Assembly (NCBI GenBank): GCA_026826555.1
Contig: JAKSZT010004976.1
Location: 8,345,658-8,409,657, forward strand
Origin: Tolypeutes matacus
Taxonomy: Eukaryota; Chordata; Mammalia; Cingulata; Chlamyphoridae
DNA: 64,000 nucleotides
Reading direction: 5' to 3'
This document shows positions 22,500-35,600 of this stretch, in pieces. How positions within the stretch are numbered: the stretch's first letter is position 1; each line of letters begins with the position of its first letter. The notes under the pieces were generated by a model, which made no database searches, was not told where the DNA came from, and worked only from the letters and a program-made list of their open reading frames with translations. The position numbers and the translations under genes are program-made.

Positions 22500-23440
22500 A
22501 CAGAAGTAATTGGCATCGCATGGTAACTGCTAAGTGTCTTTGTTCAAAGTGGGAGCCAGCCACACCCAATGGACAGGCACTCACTGGCTCACTCATGGCC
22601 TATGTAATGGACTCCCATTAAAAACTCTGAACACAAGGGGCTCGGCTGCGCTTCCTTGGTTAACAGTATTCAGTGTGTGTCACACATAGATGCTGAGAGG
22701 GGAACATGTCTTGACTGTAGGACAGGGAAGCTTCGTGTTTGGAACCCTCCCCGTCTCTGCCCCACGCATCCCTTCCTTTGGCCAACTGTGATCTGCATCC
22801 TTCCTCTATAATAAACTCTAACTGTGCATGTATTAATCAGCCAAAGGGGTGCTAATGTGAAATACCAAAAAAATGGGTTGGTCTTTATAAAGGGTATTTA
22901 TTTGGGGTGGAAGTCCACAGATACCAGGCCATAAAGCTTTAAGTTTCTTCTCTCACCACAGTCCATTGCCACGTGTTAGAGCAAGACAGCTGCCGGCGTT
23001 TGCCAGGGTTCAGGCTTCTGGGGTTCCTCTCTTCCCGGGGCTGCGATTCTCTCCAGGTTTAGCTCCTGTTTCCTCCACAAGGTCAGCTGTAGACGATCAG
23101 GCAAACGGCTTGCTTCTTTTCTCCTGGGGCCTTCTTTCCAATATCAAAACTGCTTCTCAAAAGACTGCTTCAACTGTCCTTTGCCTTGCCTTTTATTTTC
23201 AATTCCCCATCCACCAAGGGGTGGGGCTCAACGCCCTAATCCTAACCTAATCATGCCCAGATTAACAGATCAGTTTACAAGCATGATTCAATTATATTTT
23301 TGGAATTCATAATTACATCAAACTGCTACAGTGCGTATGATAGCTTTCAGTGAGTTCTCAATCCTTCTAGCAAATTAACGACCTGAGGGTGTTTTCAGGA
23401 ACCCCCCAATCTAGCAGCTGGTGTCAGGTCAGGGCAGTCT
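22500..23440 (+). mobile_element. Old ERVL-type LTR (LTR16-like), split by a younger LTR
   Basis: AAAAACTCTGAACACAAGGG, CTTCCTTGGTTAACAGTATT, CCTCTATAATAAACTCTAAC and, after the insertion, GCTGGTGTCAGGTCAGGGCA. Family from memory. Boundaries approximate. The younger LTR occupies 22829-23330. Confidence 0.5.
22829..23330 (-). mobile_element. Lineage-specific solo LTR, copy 1 (502 bp)
   Basis: Antisense LTR TGTATTAATCAGCCAAAGGG to AACTGCTACA with 5-bp TSD GTGCA/GTGCG (22824-22828 and 23331-23335). Shares >85% by eye with copies at 36376 and 44933. The sense strand has TATA-like and AATAAA motifs. Confidence 0.85.
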
Positions 23441-23864
23441 TGGGGACTGTGCCTTTCACCTTTGCAGTTTGGCTAACGCCAGGCAGATCCGAATTCAAGG
23501 ACAATCTGCAAACTAACTTGCTATTACCCTTCCAAAATGTCAGCATTGCGCAGGAACTGTGATTAAGGGAGACTAAAAGAAACTAAAGAAACATAACACC
23601 TGAATGCAACACTTGATCTTGGATTTGCCTTTGCTATAAAGGGCAGTATTAGGACAATGAATGAAATCTGAATTAAGTCTGTAGATTACATAACAGGATG
23701 GTATCAATGTTAATTTCCCTGATTTGGATGTACTGTGGTTAAGAACATTCCTCACTTTTAAGAAATACACACCAAAATACTTAAAAAGTAAAAGGGGCAT
23801 GATAACTGTAACTTATTTTTAGTGGTTCAGAAAAAGAAAAAAAAAGCGTTATGTGTGTGTGTTG
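23441..23864. other. No recognised feature
   Basis: AT-rich intergenic sequence. Confidence 0.4.
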
Positions 23865-23990
23865 AAAGATGCTACGTGTAAAACATTTGGGGAATTGGGG
23901 TGAAAGGTATCTGGGAACTCTGTACTGTGTGCAACTTTTCCATTAAGTTTGAAATTATGTCAAAATTGAAAATAAAAAAATTTAAAGCTA
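23865..23990 (+). mobile_element. L1M 3' end
   Basis: AAAGGTATCTGGGAACTCTG, then TTCCATTAAGTTTGAAATTA and AAAATTGAAAATAAAAAAAT. Confidence 0.6.
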
Positions 23991-25944
23991 CTCTTTTTTG
24001 AGTTGTTCCTTCATACCTTTGTCCTAACCACCTAGCTGGCTCTAGAAATGCCTTTTCTCCAGTCTGCACCTGAACCAGGCTTGTTACTCCTTTGGCTGGC
24101 ACACCACTCTGAACATAGGCCCTTTCCCCAGAAAAATGTCCCTATGGGCCTCATCACATGAACTCACCTTTGTATACCTCCACCTCAAGTTAGGAACGCC
24201 GAGACCAGCAGAGACATCCAGACACACAAAAGAAGCCCAAGAGTGAAGTGTGATGGGAAGCCTGTGGCTTGGCTGGGTCTCAGGGCTGGGTCTCCAGGGC
24301 TTCTTGGCCCTCAGGAGATTTCCTCCCACATTTCGCACACCTCTGCTGAGGGAGGGTTCCTTCTTCCTCACTGCAGCCCCCAAGGGCAAGACCAACTGCC
24401 TCTTGGGCCCTGGCCCTGCCCCAGCCCCAGATCCCAAGCAGGAACTGGGGTGGGGTCCCAGGGAAAGTCAAATTCACCTACGCCTCCTGCTAAAGGAGAC
24501 AAGAAATACTCCCACTTTTCACCTTGTCCAGGATTCCACAAGGAAGCAACAGATAATCCACAATGTGGGACTTACTACAGGGCAACTGATTTGGTTTCTG
24601 TAACAGATCGATGGCAGAAGAAAAAATGGAGGCGGGGAGAGGAACTGACTCTAGATAAATAGACTTCGGCAACAGAACAGTCAGTCACAATGTGTGGGCC
24701 CTGCTTGGATGCTGATCAGAACAAACCAATTTCAAATAGCATTTCTGAGACAATCTGGAAGACATAAGCATTAGATGATTCCAAAATGATGTTCATTTTG
24801 TTAGGAGTGCTAATGGGCATTCAGGTTAGGTTAAAAAAAAAAAAAAAAAATCTGTCTGTTTTAGAAATACCTACCTAAGTAGGTAGGGGTGAAATTGTAT
24901 CTAGGATTTACTTTAAAATACTTAAGCAAAGAGACAAAGAGATAAGAAAATTTGACAAAGTCTTGATAATTGTAATGTACATGATTTAAAAATTGCATAA
25001 TTAAAAAATGTAAAACAAAAGGTCAATGAAGGCACAGCTTATTTCAACTTCCTGAAGTCCCGGAGACAAATGCTTCAGACATCCTTTGCAAAAACAAATG
25101 CTTGATGTACACACACATACAACAATCACACTTTGATTTCCAGTTTGGAAAATGTTGCTTCAATTTTACTTCATGGGGTTGCAATCCATTTTGTCAACCC
25201 CAAATCTTTAAAAGGTGGAAATCCCTTTCCAAAAAAGAGAAAGCAAGCAAGGATGGAAAAGAATAAAGAAAGAAATGAGACAATGGTGCTATAAATTCTT
25301 CATACAAAGTGAAATGGAGCCTGGACTCAGTTTCCCCAGGTAAAAGAATAACTTCCAGGTGTTTTAACATAGGAGCTGACTGTAAGTACAGCCTCTTGCA
25401 CAGAGGTTCTTATGGGCCACAGATCTGTGATGCCAAATTTTGAATGTGCATGGACAGTTTTCTAGAGAGAGAGTATTCAGCTTTTTTCACATTCTCAAAG
25501 GGATCCATATCCCCCCCCCAAAAAATGACTGATCTTAATTAAAGAGGATTTGGAAGCAAACCAACTTGATTGAAGTTCTGGCCATATGTTGTTACAAGGA
25601 AAGATTTTTATTTGCAGATATCTGACACTTTTGGAAATGCTCTTAGTGGATCCAAAAAACCCTGATTGGCAGAAAATGATTAACAGTTCATCTCTAACCT
25701 CTACAAACGCACCAAGCAAGTTAGTCCTGTAAAGACACCACAGATCTTGTCCACAGCTGGTTCCACTTCCACCACCTGCTCCAGCGGGGACCTGACTGAA
25801 AGCCAGGGAGAGCAATCTAAATGGCAGGCTGCTCGGCCACTCCAATCCCAGACCAACTTCCATAGACCACTGGGAGAATGAGATCCACTGTTCCCAAGTC
25901 CCTGTTAGGGAGATGCTAACAGACAGAACAGGTGAAGCAACATG
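23991..25944. other. KAT14 downstream flank, no recognised feature
   Basis: About 2 kb without clear repeats apart from A(17) at 24834-24850 and weak L1-like text at 24880-25020. The 152-codon minus frame at 25495-25953 has no family resemblance and could be extended 3' UTR. Confidence 0.4.
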
Positions 25945-26497
25945 TAGACACAAACGTTTACTTTATTTTTATTGACTGTGACCAAAGTTAGCAAGAGAGA
26001 CAACAGAACTTCAGTGCCCTAGAAGCCCTGGACTCACTGACAACACATTTTCTGTGGCTGGGAAAAGGGCTGAAATCCTTCATGCAATCATCTCGTAATC
26101 TCCTCTCATCAGCCCAAGGAGACATGGCCACTTTGGTAGGAGAGCGCCACTGGGGTACCCTTTAAAGCAGGACAGAGTCTCTCACCAGTGTATCCATGGA
26201 GACCTCTTTCACAGTTAAGGACGGTCAGGCGGATGAACAGCTGCGTCACTTAGTTCTGGGTAACCATGGAGTCCCAAGATGTTGGCCGAAGGCTGCCCTG
26301 CAGCGCTATTTTGCTGGAGGTCTGCTTTCTACTCATTCCACTGCCCACCGCTCTTCTCCCCCCAGTTCAGAGGGCTGAAGGATGCTAATCGCAGACAGCA
26401 TCAGAACCAGCCGTGAGGTGAAGAACTGCCTAAGGTCTCTGCAAGGACCTGTTCTCTCACAGCATGTGCGTTTCTCTGTGAAAGAGCCAGAATCGCA
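25945..26497 (-). other. KAT14: KAT14 3' UTR (inferred)
   Basis: About 550 bp continuous with the last exon, with no recognised repeat, ending just past two AATAAA signals. The length is inferred from the signal position. Longer isoforms are possible. Confidence 0.6.
25962..25973 (-). terminator. Tandem polyadenylation signals for KAT14
   Basis: Two abutting AATAAA hexamers on the minus strand (25967-25962 and 25973-25968), ~525 nt after the KAT14 stop codon, are the best candidates for the 3' end of the mRNA. Confidence 0.65.
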
Positions 26498-26671
26498 TCA
26501 GCGTCGGAGCCTCAGAAAGAACGCATGTTTACACTCCTTACTCTCCAGAGGGTAATATTTATCATAAAAATCTAAGACATATTCTTCAGTCTTGAATCCA
26601 AATTTCTGGTACAGCAGCATAGCAGGGTTGCTTGCTGAGACGTGAAGGGTTACATCCTTGCCCATGCAGGT
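26498..26671 (-). CDS. KAT14: KAT14 last coding exon (residues 725-781 and stop)
   Basis: The acceptor TTTTGGCAG is followed by [20 protein letters not shown], then [12 protein letters not shown], ending HAFFLRLRR and TGA (26500-26498). This is the C-terminal half of the GNAT domain, including the typical N-x-x-A-x-x-x-Y-x-x-x-G-F motif. Confidence 0.97.
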   Translation of the reverse strand, partial: TCMGKDVTLHVSASNPAMLLYQKFGFKTEEYVLDFYDKYYPLESKECKHAFFLRLRR

Positions 26672-29600
26672 CTGCCAAAAGAGTGGAAAAATACAGGAGG
26701 AGCATGAAACGGCCTGAAGGGAAAGTGAGTGGGTGAAGAAACTCTTTCAAGTACAGGTAGTTAGTTATGGAAACAGGAGACCTCGAGGACTGCAGCACTG
26801 CAGCAGCTGGCAACAGCAGCTTGGGCTTATCCAAACAGTCAGAAGACTAAGGTAGCTGATGGGATTTGGGTGGGTTTTTGTCTTTGAAGTGAAAGGCCAA
26901 GAGGGATATTTTATTCTCAACTTTATTAAATATGCCCAACATATCAGTATCAAAAACTTCTAACAAGCTTAAAAAAATAAAGAGAACAAGATGAGTTCTC
27001 ATTTTTTAAAAACTAGATATTATTCTGTACATCCCCAAACTCGTAAAAATTCTCCTAGAAAAGATGCTAGATTATCTGCACAGATATTAAATATTAAAAC
27101 TTTAATTCTACGAACTGAGGACCTTCTGAATCCTAAAGTCCCCCTTCCACTCCACCCTGCAAAGCTGACAGAATTAGCTTCTCAGAACTGAGATTTGGAA
27201 TATGTTTCTCTATATTTAGCAGTAGGCAAACCTAGAGGAAAAGAGTAATAATCTTGATATCAACACAAGGTAAGTTCTTAGGTTCTTTAATCAGCTACCC
27301 CAAAAGTCACATAAATCATCAACTTGTTTTAATGAGAAAGGCACTAAAATACTGAATTTGATAGGATCCTTGAGAGTTTTTTTTTTTTTTTTTTAAAGAT
27401 TTTATTTATTTATTCATTTATTCCCCCCCCTTGCTGCTTGTGCTCGCTGGGTCAGCTAACCACGCCGTGCAGGCAAGGCTTGCCTTCACCAGGGGGCCCC
27501 AGGAACCGAATCCGGGGCCTCCCATATGGTAAACGGGAGCCCCACTGATTGAGCCACAGCCGCTTCCCGAGAGTTTTTAAAAATATATTTTTATTACAGA
27601 AGTTGTAAACTTACAAAACAATCATGCACACATATACAATTCCCATACAACACCCCTTCACCAACACATCATACCATTGTGGGACATTTGTTACAGATTA
27701 TGAGATAATATCATCAGACTATTACCACTAACTATGGTCCATAGTATACATTTGGCATATTTTCCCCATACCCTTCTATTATTAACAGTACATCTTTGGC
27801 ATTGATGCAAGAATATTACAGTATTGCTGTTAACTACAGTCCATAGGTTACATTATTTGTATTCTTCCCATGCTTCTCCACATTCCCACCACCCTGCAAT
27901 AGTGACATACATCCATTCTAGTTCACAGAAGGACATTCTTGCATTTGTACTGTTAACCACAATTCTCATCCACTTCTGAGTTCACTGTGATTCTTGAGAT
28001 TTTTATAATAAATGACCTCTATTCAAGAACAACTCTGTCGAAGGCCATCTGACAGTTTTCTCTCCTTAAGTCACATTCTGCACCCAAGGGTATTTTTTAT
28101 TTTTTTATTTTTTTTAAAGATTTTATTTTTATTTATTCATTTATCCCCCCCCTTGCTGCTTGTGCTCGCTGGGTCAGCTAACCACGCCGTGCGGGCGGGC
28201 TTGCCTTCACCAGGAGGCCCCGGGAACCGAACCCGGGGCCTCCCATATGGTAAACGGGAGCCCTACTGATTGAGCCACAGCCGCTTCCCTCAAGGGTATT
28301 TTTTAGATGAGAGAATAACTAGTACACCAAAGACAAGAGCACTTTATCTTTGAGTACACAAAGTAAGGGAGCAGATGTGGCTCAAGTGGTTGAGCACCTG
28401 CTTCCCACATGGTAGGTCCCAGGTTCGGTTCCTGTGCCTCCTATTAAAAAAAAAAAAAAAAAAAAAAAAAACCCAGCAAAACAAAGGGAAAAAACCAACT
28501 CAGGGGAGCCGATGTGGCTCAGTGGTTGAGTGCTGGCTTCCCTTATACGAGGTCCCACGTTCAATCCCCGGCTCCCAGTACCTCAAAAAAAAAAAGGATA
28601 TAAAGCAAATTTTGTGGGTGCCACTGGTGTTCTTTAATATACACAGTCCAACCATGGCACCTCCCATATTTGGGCCCTGAGGTTTATGGTCTGGCTGGGG
28701 AGAGGGCATCCACAAACCAAAAGCCACTCCTTCACCCACCCAGTAGGCACTCCAGGGCTGATTTCACTGGGCCTCATACCAGGAACCAGGGACATACACA
28801 TTAGGCCCTCACCAGTAAAGGAAAAGGCAGAAAATTCTGTAAGTCTCTGCTAGGCTGGCAGGGTGGACAGAAAGTGAGATGATTATGTAGATGGGTTACA
28901 GCAGAGAAGGGAAGGCACATGGTAGAGACAGCTGAGAAGGTCTCAGGTGAAAATAGCAACCCCAGGTGGCACCTGTTAATTGCCAAATGGGTGAGTCACA
29001 GAGTCACTGCCTGAGAAGATGGAAGAAAGCAGTTTCTAGGAAGATGGCTCTCAAGGTTCCTGCCAACATTTGGGAATTATTGTGCGAGTTTGATTAAAAA
29101 TTGGAAAAACATTTTATCTTCTCTGAAAAACAAATCTTGCCCACATAACATACAATCTCCATAACAAATGAAAGTTATCAAAAACATTCTGGAAAAAAAA
29201 TTCTTGCATGTTTTTCTGATGCTAGTATATAAATATATGGTGCAAAGGATGAAGTATAACTGACTATTCGAAGCAAGTCTCAGAAGCCTTATACCAGCTT
29301 ATACAGTGATAAAAACATTTAAAAAAAACCAGCAGGGATAAAATATGGACTAACTACTTATTGATACAGTTTAGCTAAGAGGTTTAAAAATACTTAAAAA
29401 CTGATGCTCATGTAGTTCCACCTCTACTTTTTGGAGTTGGGACAGGGACGGTTCTAAGAGCAGTGGCAGATATGATAAAGGTGGCTTTAGGGTTTCACTT
29501 TCAGGACTTTCTGATTTTATATACGATCCATGTTCACAAACTGGTTTCTTTGAAACCTGGATCTGCATAATAATCTTAGTTTATTTTAGGGGTCGGAGGT

Positions 29601-32600
29601 TTCATGAATGATAATGACTGGCTTCTTCCCACTTGATTTCCGAGGCCACCCATCCCCCTGGGCCCTGCTAGGCAGGACTAACCAGCTTCGTTCCTCCCCA
29701 GGGCTTGCTGGGGAGCCCAGAGGCAAGTTGGTAAATCATGAGCAGAGACAACTCACCTGAATCAGATGATAAATCATGAAAGTTGCGATCCCTGCTCTTC
29801 TCCATTCAGGATGGACAAACAGAAATGAAATGTAAGCTTCATTGTATTTCACGTCGGGGACCATGAAGCCGAAGGCAATGATGACCTTTTTATAAAGGCC
29901 AACAACACTGAAGTCTGGATACTGCAGGCACTCAGACAGGTCAATGCCTAAAGAAAGAAAACAACCAGACATTCAAACCGTGGTGCCTTTTGGAAGTGAC
30001 AAACACCAAACTGTTGAGTCTGTACTTAGAGCTATATCTGCATGCTAAAAAGCCCATAGTTGTTTTTTTTTTAAAGTATGTATGTTAAAGGGAGACAGGC
30101 AGATAGGGTGGATAGTCAAGAGTGCAAAGGTTCAGAACTGGACAACCCCGGCTTGAACTCAGCCTCCTCCACCAGGCATGTGACTTTGTTTCCAAATGTC
30201 TCAAGGACGCAGGTTCCGTAACGCATGAGTTGGGGAGCAGACCTAGAGCTCACAGAGTTGGCCTAAAGACTGCAACAGTGTTCACATTGTTGATTTCTTC
30301 ACACAACACTCATAAAATTTAAACACTCTTTTGTACAAATGCTACATTTCACAATAAAGAATTAAAAAGAGATTCCATGCATAATGTATGGAAGGCACCT
30401 AGCACAAGGGCAGGAAGTAGCAGGAGCCCCCAGAATGTTCCTTTCAGTTCTCATACTGCTCCCAAAAGAATAAGTTCAATTCTGCTACCACAGCACTATC
30501 ACATGATGTTGGACAATAAAGATGGCCCAGCTCTAAACCTGATGAAATCTAACATCTGAAGACAGGGATTATCTCCTTCACATTGCAAAGCAGCATGGTA
30601 AAGCGGATCCATAAAGAACATATTTTATTTGGCAAATAAAATGTGTCCCTTTAACTGATGGTTTTGTTCTTCTGAGACAACTTGTTAAGGCTGATAAAAT
30701 GACTAAATGAGATTATATGGATTCACTCTTTTTTTTTTTTTTTTTTTTTAAAGATTTTATTTATTTACTCATTTATCCCCCCCTTGCTGCCCGCGCTCGC
30801 CGGGTCAGCCAACCACGCCGTGCGGGCGGGCCCGCCCCCACCAGGAGGCCCCGGGAACCGAACCCGGGGCCTCCCACATGGTAAACGGGAGCCCCACTGA
30901 TTGAGCCACAGCCGCTTCCCTGGATTCACTCTTAATCTAAAACTCCGTGATCAGAATATCTGGTTTTGTAAAACATCTTATCTGTACTGACACTCTCTAG
31001 GGGAACAGTTGCAGAAACAAAGCACCAAGAATTATTAGGCAAAAAGCAGAAGTGTCCAAACACACCCAAGCTACCAGTCTGTTTATCTTTGATGGACATT
31101 ACCTGGTATCTAAACATATGTAGAAGCAAAACAGGATGAATCTTTTATTCTGGAAGCAGAGACATACAGGGAAGAGAAACAAACAAAAACACTGTTTATT
31201 ACTTTAATAGCTGGCTGCTTCTTCGTAGGAAAGCAAGAGGTATTTGTATTAATATTTCTAAGTTAGTTGAGACAAATTAAATGAAATTATAGGAGTAAAG
31301 GTTTTAGGACCACATGACATACACTAGTTAAAAATTACTATAGAGATGTGGATCTGCCTAGTTTGGGAAAGGGAACATACCAGGCCAGAAAAACTCATGA
31401 CACATAGAGTTTATCGTTGGGATGTGGTTTGGCCGAACATAGCAGTAATCAAGAGGTGCGTCGGGCTCAGGCATCCAGTGAGGCTCACTCCTGTGCAAGT
31501 GGGAACGGATCTGTGACAGGAGCTGTAGTTTGGGTGGCTTTGTTTCGTAATCACGCCTCCAGTAACACAGAAAATAAACAAATTCAAGATTATTCCTAGC
31601 CATTTGACTCACAAAAACTCTTTGATCTGCTTGAAATTGAAAATGAATTTGTGCAGCTTTATATGGTAGCTAGTTTGATAATAGCGATGATACTTTCTTG
31701 GTGTGGAATTCAAAATTCACTCTATAAACATTCATCAAACCAGACCCCTCTGAACCTGCCAGGAACTCTACTTGGTGCTGGCCAGCTTTTATGAACAGGG
31801 CGGGTCCCTGGTCACCACCGCGCAGAGCGCTCCGCACAGGGATGCACCTCCGATGCAGGGAGCACCAGGGAAAAGGCGGGCTCTGAGCAGGCTCACCAAC
31901 TGTCCCAAGCTGTCTGCCCAGGAGCGTGGTGCTGGGCGGCGAGGGCCAGTGTGCTCACGGAGCTGCTCAGTGAAGACACCGCACTCTCAAGTGGTGTGAG
32001 ATACTGCCAGGGCCTTGCCAGGGGACATGGCTTCCAGCACGGCCTACACAATGAGACACATCCTGGGAAACTGTCCCAAATTCAGTGTAGATACATGCCC
32101 ATTGGAGACACCTCTCCCAGTTCTCCCATTTCCTTATTTCACGGACTAATACATACATACTTTTTAATTATTATTATTATTAGGAGGTACTGGGGATTAA
32201 ACTCGGGACCTTATACATGCAAAGCAAGCGCTCAACCACTGAGCTATACCTGCTCCACTAAATATATACTTTAATAGTTTAAAATGAAACAGTGATTATG
32301 ATCATCATAGCAAAATCTAAGAGTTAATTTATCCTTTTTTACTTTTCTATCAAAGGATCATCTTTTCTGCAAAAAAGTACAGTTTAAACAAGCCAAGGAT
32401 GAAAGGGGCCCTTGAGCAGAGAACTCAATCCTTGCCAATGCCCACTCACAATTTTGGGGTCTTAGTTCACTCCAACAGGGGAACAGGGTACAGCACCCAC
32501 AAACATTACCCCTCACAACATTCTCGACATCACACCTCTTCTCTGTATACCTGATATAAGGTTTCAAGATCCGAGACGTGTAAGGGCTGACAATACTTTG

Positions 32601-35600
32601 ATCCACAGCCAAATCTTCCGATCCTACCAAGCGATACAAAAATTTAGTGGTCTGGTGTCGAAATCCTTTCCTGGATGGCAAGGCGGTCTAGAGGAAAGAA
32701 ACGCTGATGATATATAAATAAAACCACCCAAAGGATTGGTTTAATTTCTATACATAATTAAATTTAAGGCAATTTTATGTCAGAAAACAGGTCTTTTTGC
32801 ATTACTTGTTCTCAAAGTTCAAACTCAATACAAATCTTTGTGTAAAACTAGATATGAAAAACTAACCCCGGTTGGAATAGTTTAAAACGAAAATAATTAA
32901 AAATATTTTAAAGTTTAAAATAATTTTTTAAGTTATTTTTTTAAAGGTAAGTGAAAGGCAGGATTGAACATTTACAACTCTATTTTTTTAAAATTTATAG
33001 CTTCCTAGGCTTCATTTTAAATGTCCATATTGTGCCTTTAAACCATTCATTAAATATTAACCAACACTAGTATCAAAGGTTAATATTATACAATTACTCT
33101 GTTATCTAAAGAGCCATATGGGCCAGTTACTACTGTATGGACTTAAAAAAAATATATGTCTCTATTCAAATGAGTAATCCGACGAAACTGGGACTGATGG
33201 AGGTTTTCATTCCTAAAACAAATCGTGAATGCAGAGGCCCTGCCAGAAGGTTCAATGAGGCTGTGCCTTTGTTCCTTGAGGAAGTCTTCCTAACAGAACT
33301 GGTAGGTTTCCCATACTTCTTGCACCCCAAGAGCTGGGAAGGAGAGGTGCTGTCCTTCACTGAGTGCTGCTCCAGGACCCAGTCACGTTGCAACAGAACA
33401 TGTGCAATTAGGGTTTTACAGCAAAGCGCTCAGAGGAAAGATTTAAAAGCACATTTATAAAGTGGTTTGGCAAGGGTTGGAGGAAGTTTAGAAACCAGAA
33501 TTGTTTTTGTAGAATCCGTTTGCTCTTCACCTAGAAAATAAATTTCTTGGAAGAAGAGGAAATATTGCTTCTTTTATAATTTGCACTCATTTTCCCAAAC
33601 TAGACACTAAACTTTTCAAAGGCCAACTTAAAAATTCTCCCAGGGCCTTGAAGTTAAGTTTCAAAGTGAAATTCAAAGCGGTGGTACATAGTTTCCAAAT
33701 ATGGGCACCACCAATTCCTCCCATCTTTGGGGGCACATATGGCTCCTCACGTCAAAAGAAAGAGACTATTTCCTCTTCCCTTAAGTCTGGGCTGGCCTTG
33801 TGACTGGCTTTGACCAATTGGAAAGTGGCAGCAAGTAACATCCTGGGACTTCTGAGTTCATGCCTTAGGAGAACTGGTGGCTTCCAGCCTCTCCCTCTTG
33901 AAGCCCAGCTGCCAGGATGTCCAGGCTAGACCCATGAATGACTAGAGGTCACATGGAGAGAGGCCCTGGAGGAAATGAGAGCATTCTGGGCAGTCTAGCC
34001 GAATGCAGTCACATGAGTCACCCCAGCCTTCATCAAGTGGAGTAGATGAACCACCCAGCTGAGCCAGCGAGTAAACAGAATCAGAAGAAATATTCAACAG
34101 TTATTGGTTTAAGCCACTAGGCTTTCGGGTGGTTTGTAAAACAGCCACAAGTAAATGGAGAACAAGCTGCTGAACCCCTGGCCCATGAATCAAGGTGAGC
34201 TCCGTGGAATCCCACCATTTCTTTCCATCTCCACTGCTTCTACCCTCAGCTTCTGCCTGGACCACTACCACTGCCTCCTGTTGCTCTCCTGCTGCCATCC
34301 CTACCCGGTATCATCCATTCTCCACACAGAAGCTGAATTCTTCTTCTAAAAATGGATAACTTCATTTACCTTGATCAAGCCTCTTATGTGGCTTCCCGCT
34401 GTGTATTGAGAATACAATCCCAACCCCCTAGCCGTGATCTGCAGGACCCTGCCTGATTGGGCTTCCTGGTACCTCTGTGACTCCTCTCCCACCACCCCCT
34501 TCCTCCACCATCACGTTATTCCAGCCATATACACCAAACTTATTCCTGCTGGAGGGCCTGCGCTTGGACTGTTCTGCCCCCAAACTTTTTCAGCCTCGCT
34601 CTTCCTTATGACCTGCTCAGGAAAGTTGTCTTCAACTACCCAGTACAAAGGAGGGCCACTGTCCCCATTCCTACACTCTACCCCAGCAATGGGCTTTGTC
34701 TGCAGTGCACTTGCCTCATAGGAAATCACCTTGTGTGTTGAGTTCCGTAGTTATTGTCATCTCCCTGCTCAAGGATGGAAGTTCCATGAGGGCAGGGACC
34801 CCCTCTGTCTTAATCCACTGTAGAATTTCCAGCTAGAATAGTGCTTGGCACATATTAAGCACTCAATTTACTTAATTTGTTGAATGACTAAATGGTTGGC
34901 AAAAAAAGCCCCAAAGTCCAGTAAGTTTGGAAAATGGAAATGGTTTGGAATTTTTTCAAACTTCTAGTCTAAACAAAATGGAGAACTAGGGAAGCTACTG
35001 GTTCCCATCCCCAAACCTAACCTGGGAGATACCACTGAAGTGAGAGGGATAGTGCAAAAACATAAAGGCTGTGAGAAACCCCCAGGAAAGCAAAGGTGGC
35101 TGAGGAGGAGTGAGGCAGCAAAGAGCAGCCCAGACCAGAGAAAGGTTCTGTATCACAGACTGGTTAGGCCACCTCCTCTCCCCGCTCTGCTCTGGGGAGA
35201 CCACTGCCAGTCAACTTGGACAGCCAAGCCTCTGCTGGAGGTGTCGTGTCAGGAGCGCTGGAGCCTTCCTGAGTTGGAGGGTAGATACCATTCTGGACAG
35301 CCACCGAGCACTCCATAAGCCCAGAGAGTAGCAGCAGAGAGAGGTAAACAGCAGCACCTGGGTCAGAGGTCATGGAAGGTTGCCTAATTGTGGGAAAAGG
35401 TGAGGATGGTACAGTAGTTGAGCCAAGAGCCTCGGACTGTACTAAAATTACAAAGAAAGTCACAACTAGGACCCAGTCTTTTGCCTCTCCCCCAGGCTCA
35501 TGCTACCAGCAAATACAGCTGACAGACTAAAGGAATATGAGATCACAGGAAAAACAAACAAGACACACAAATAAGAAATGCAAGAAAATAAAAGGGGGAT

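Noticed and set aside
25495..25953. 152-codon minus frame downstream of KAT14
   Set aside because: No motif, atypical composition and it lies just past the KAT14 poly(A) signals; more likely chance.
34434..34721. 95-codon frame
   Set aside because: Lies wholly in an L2 3' end.
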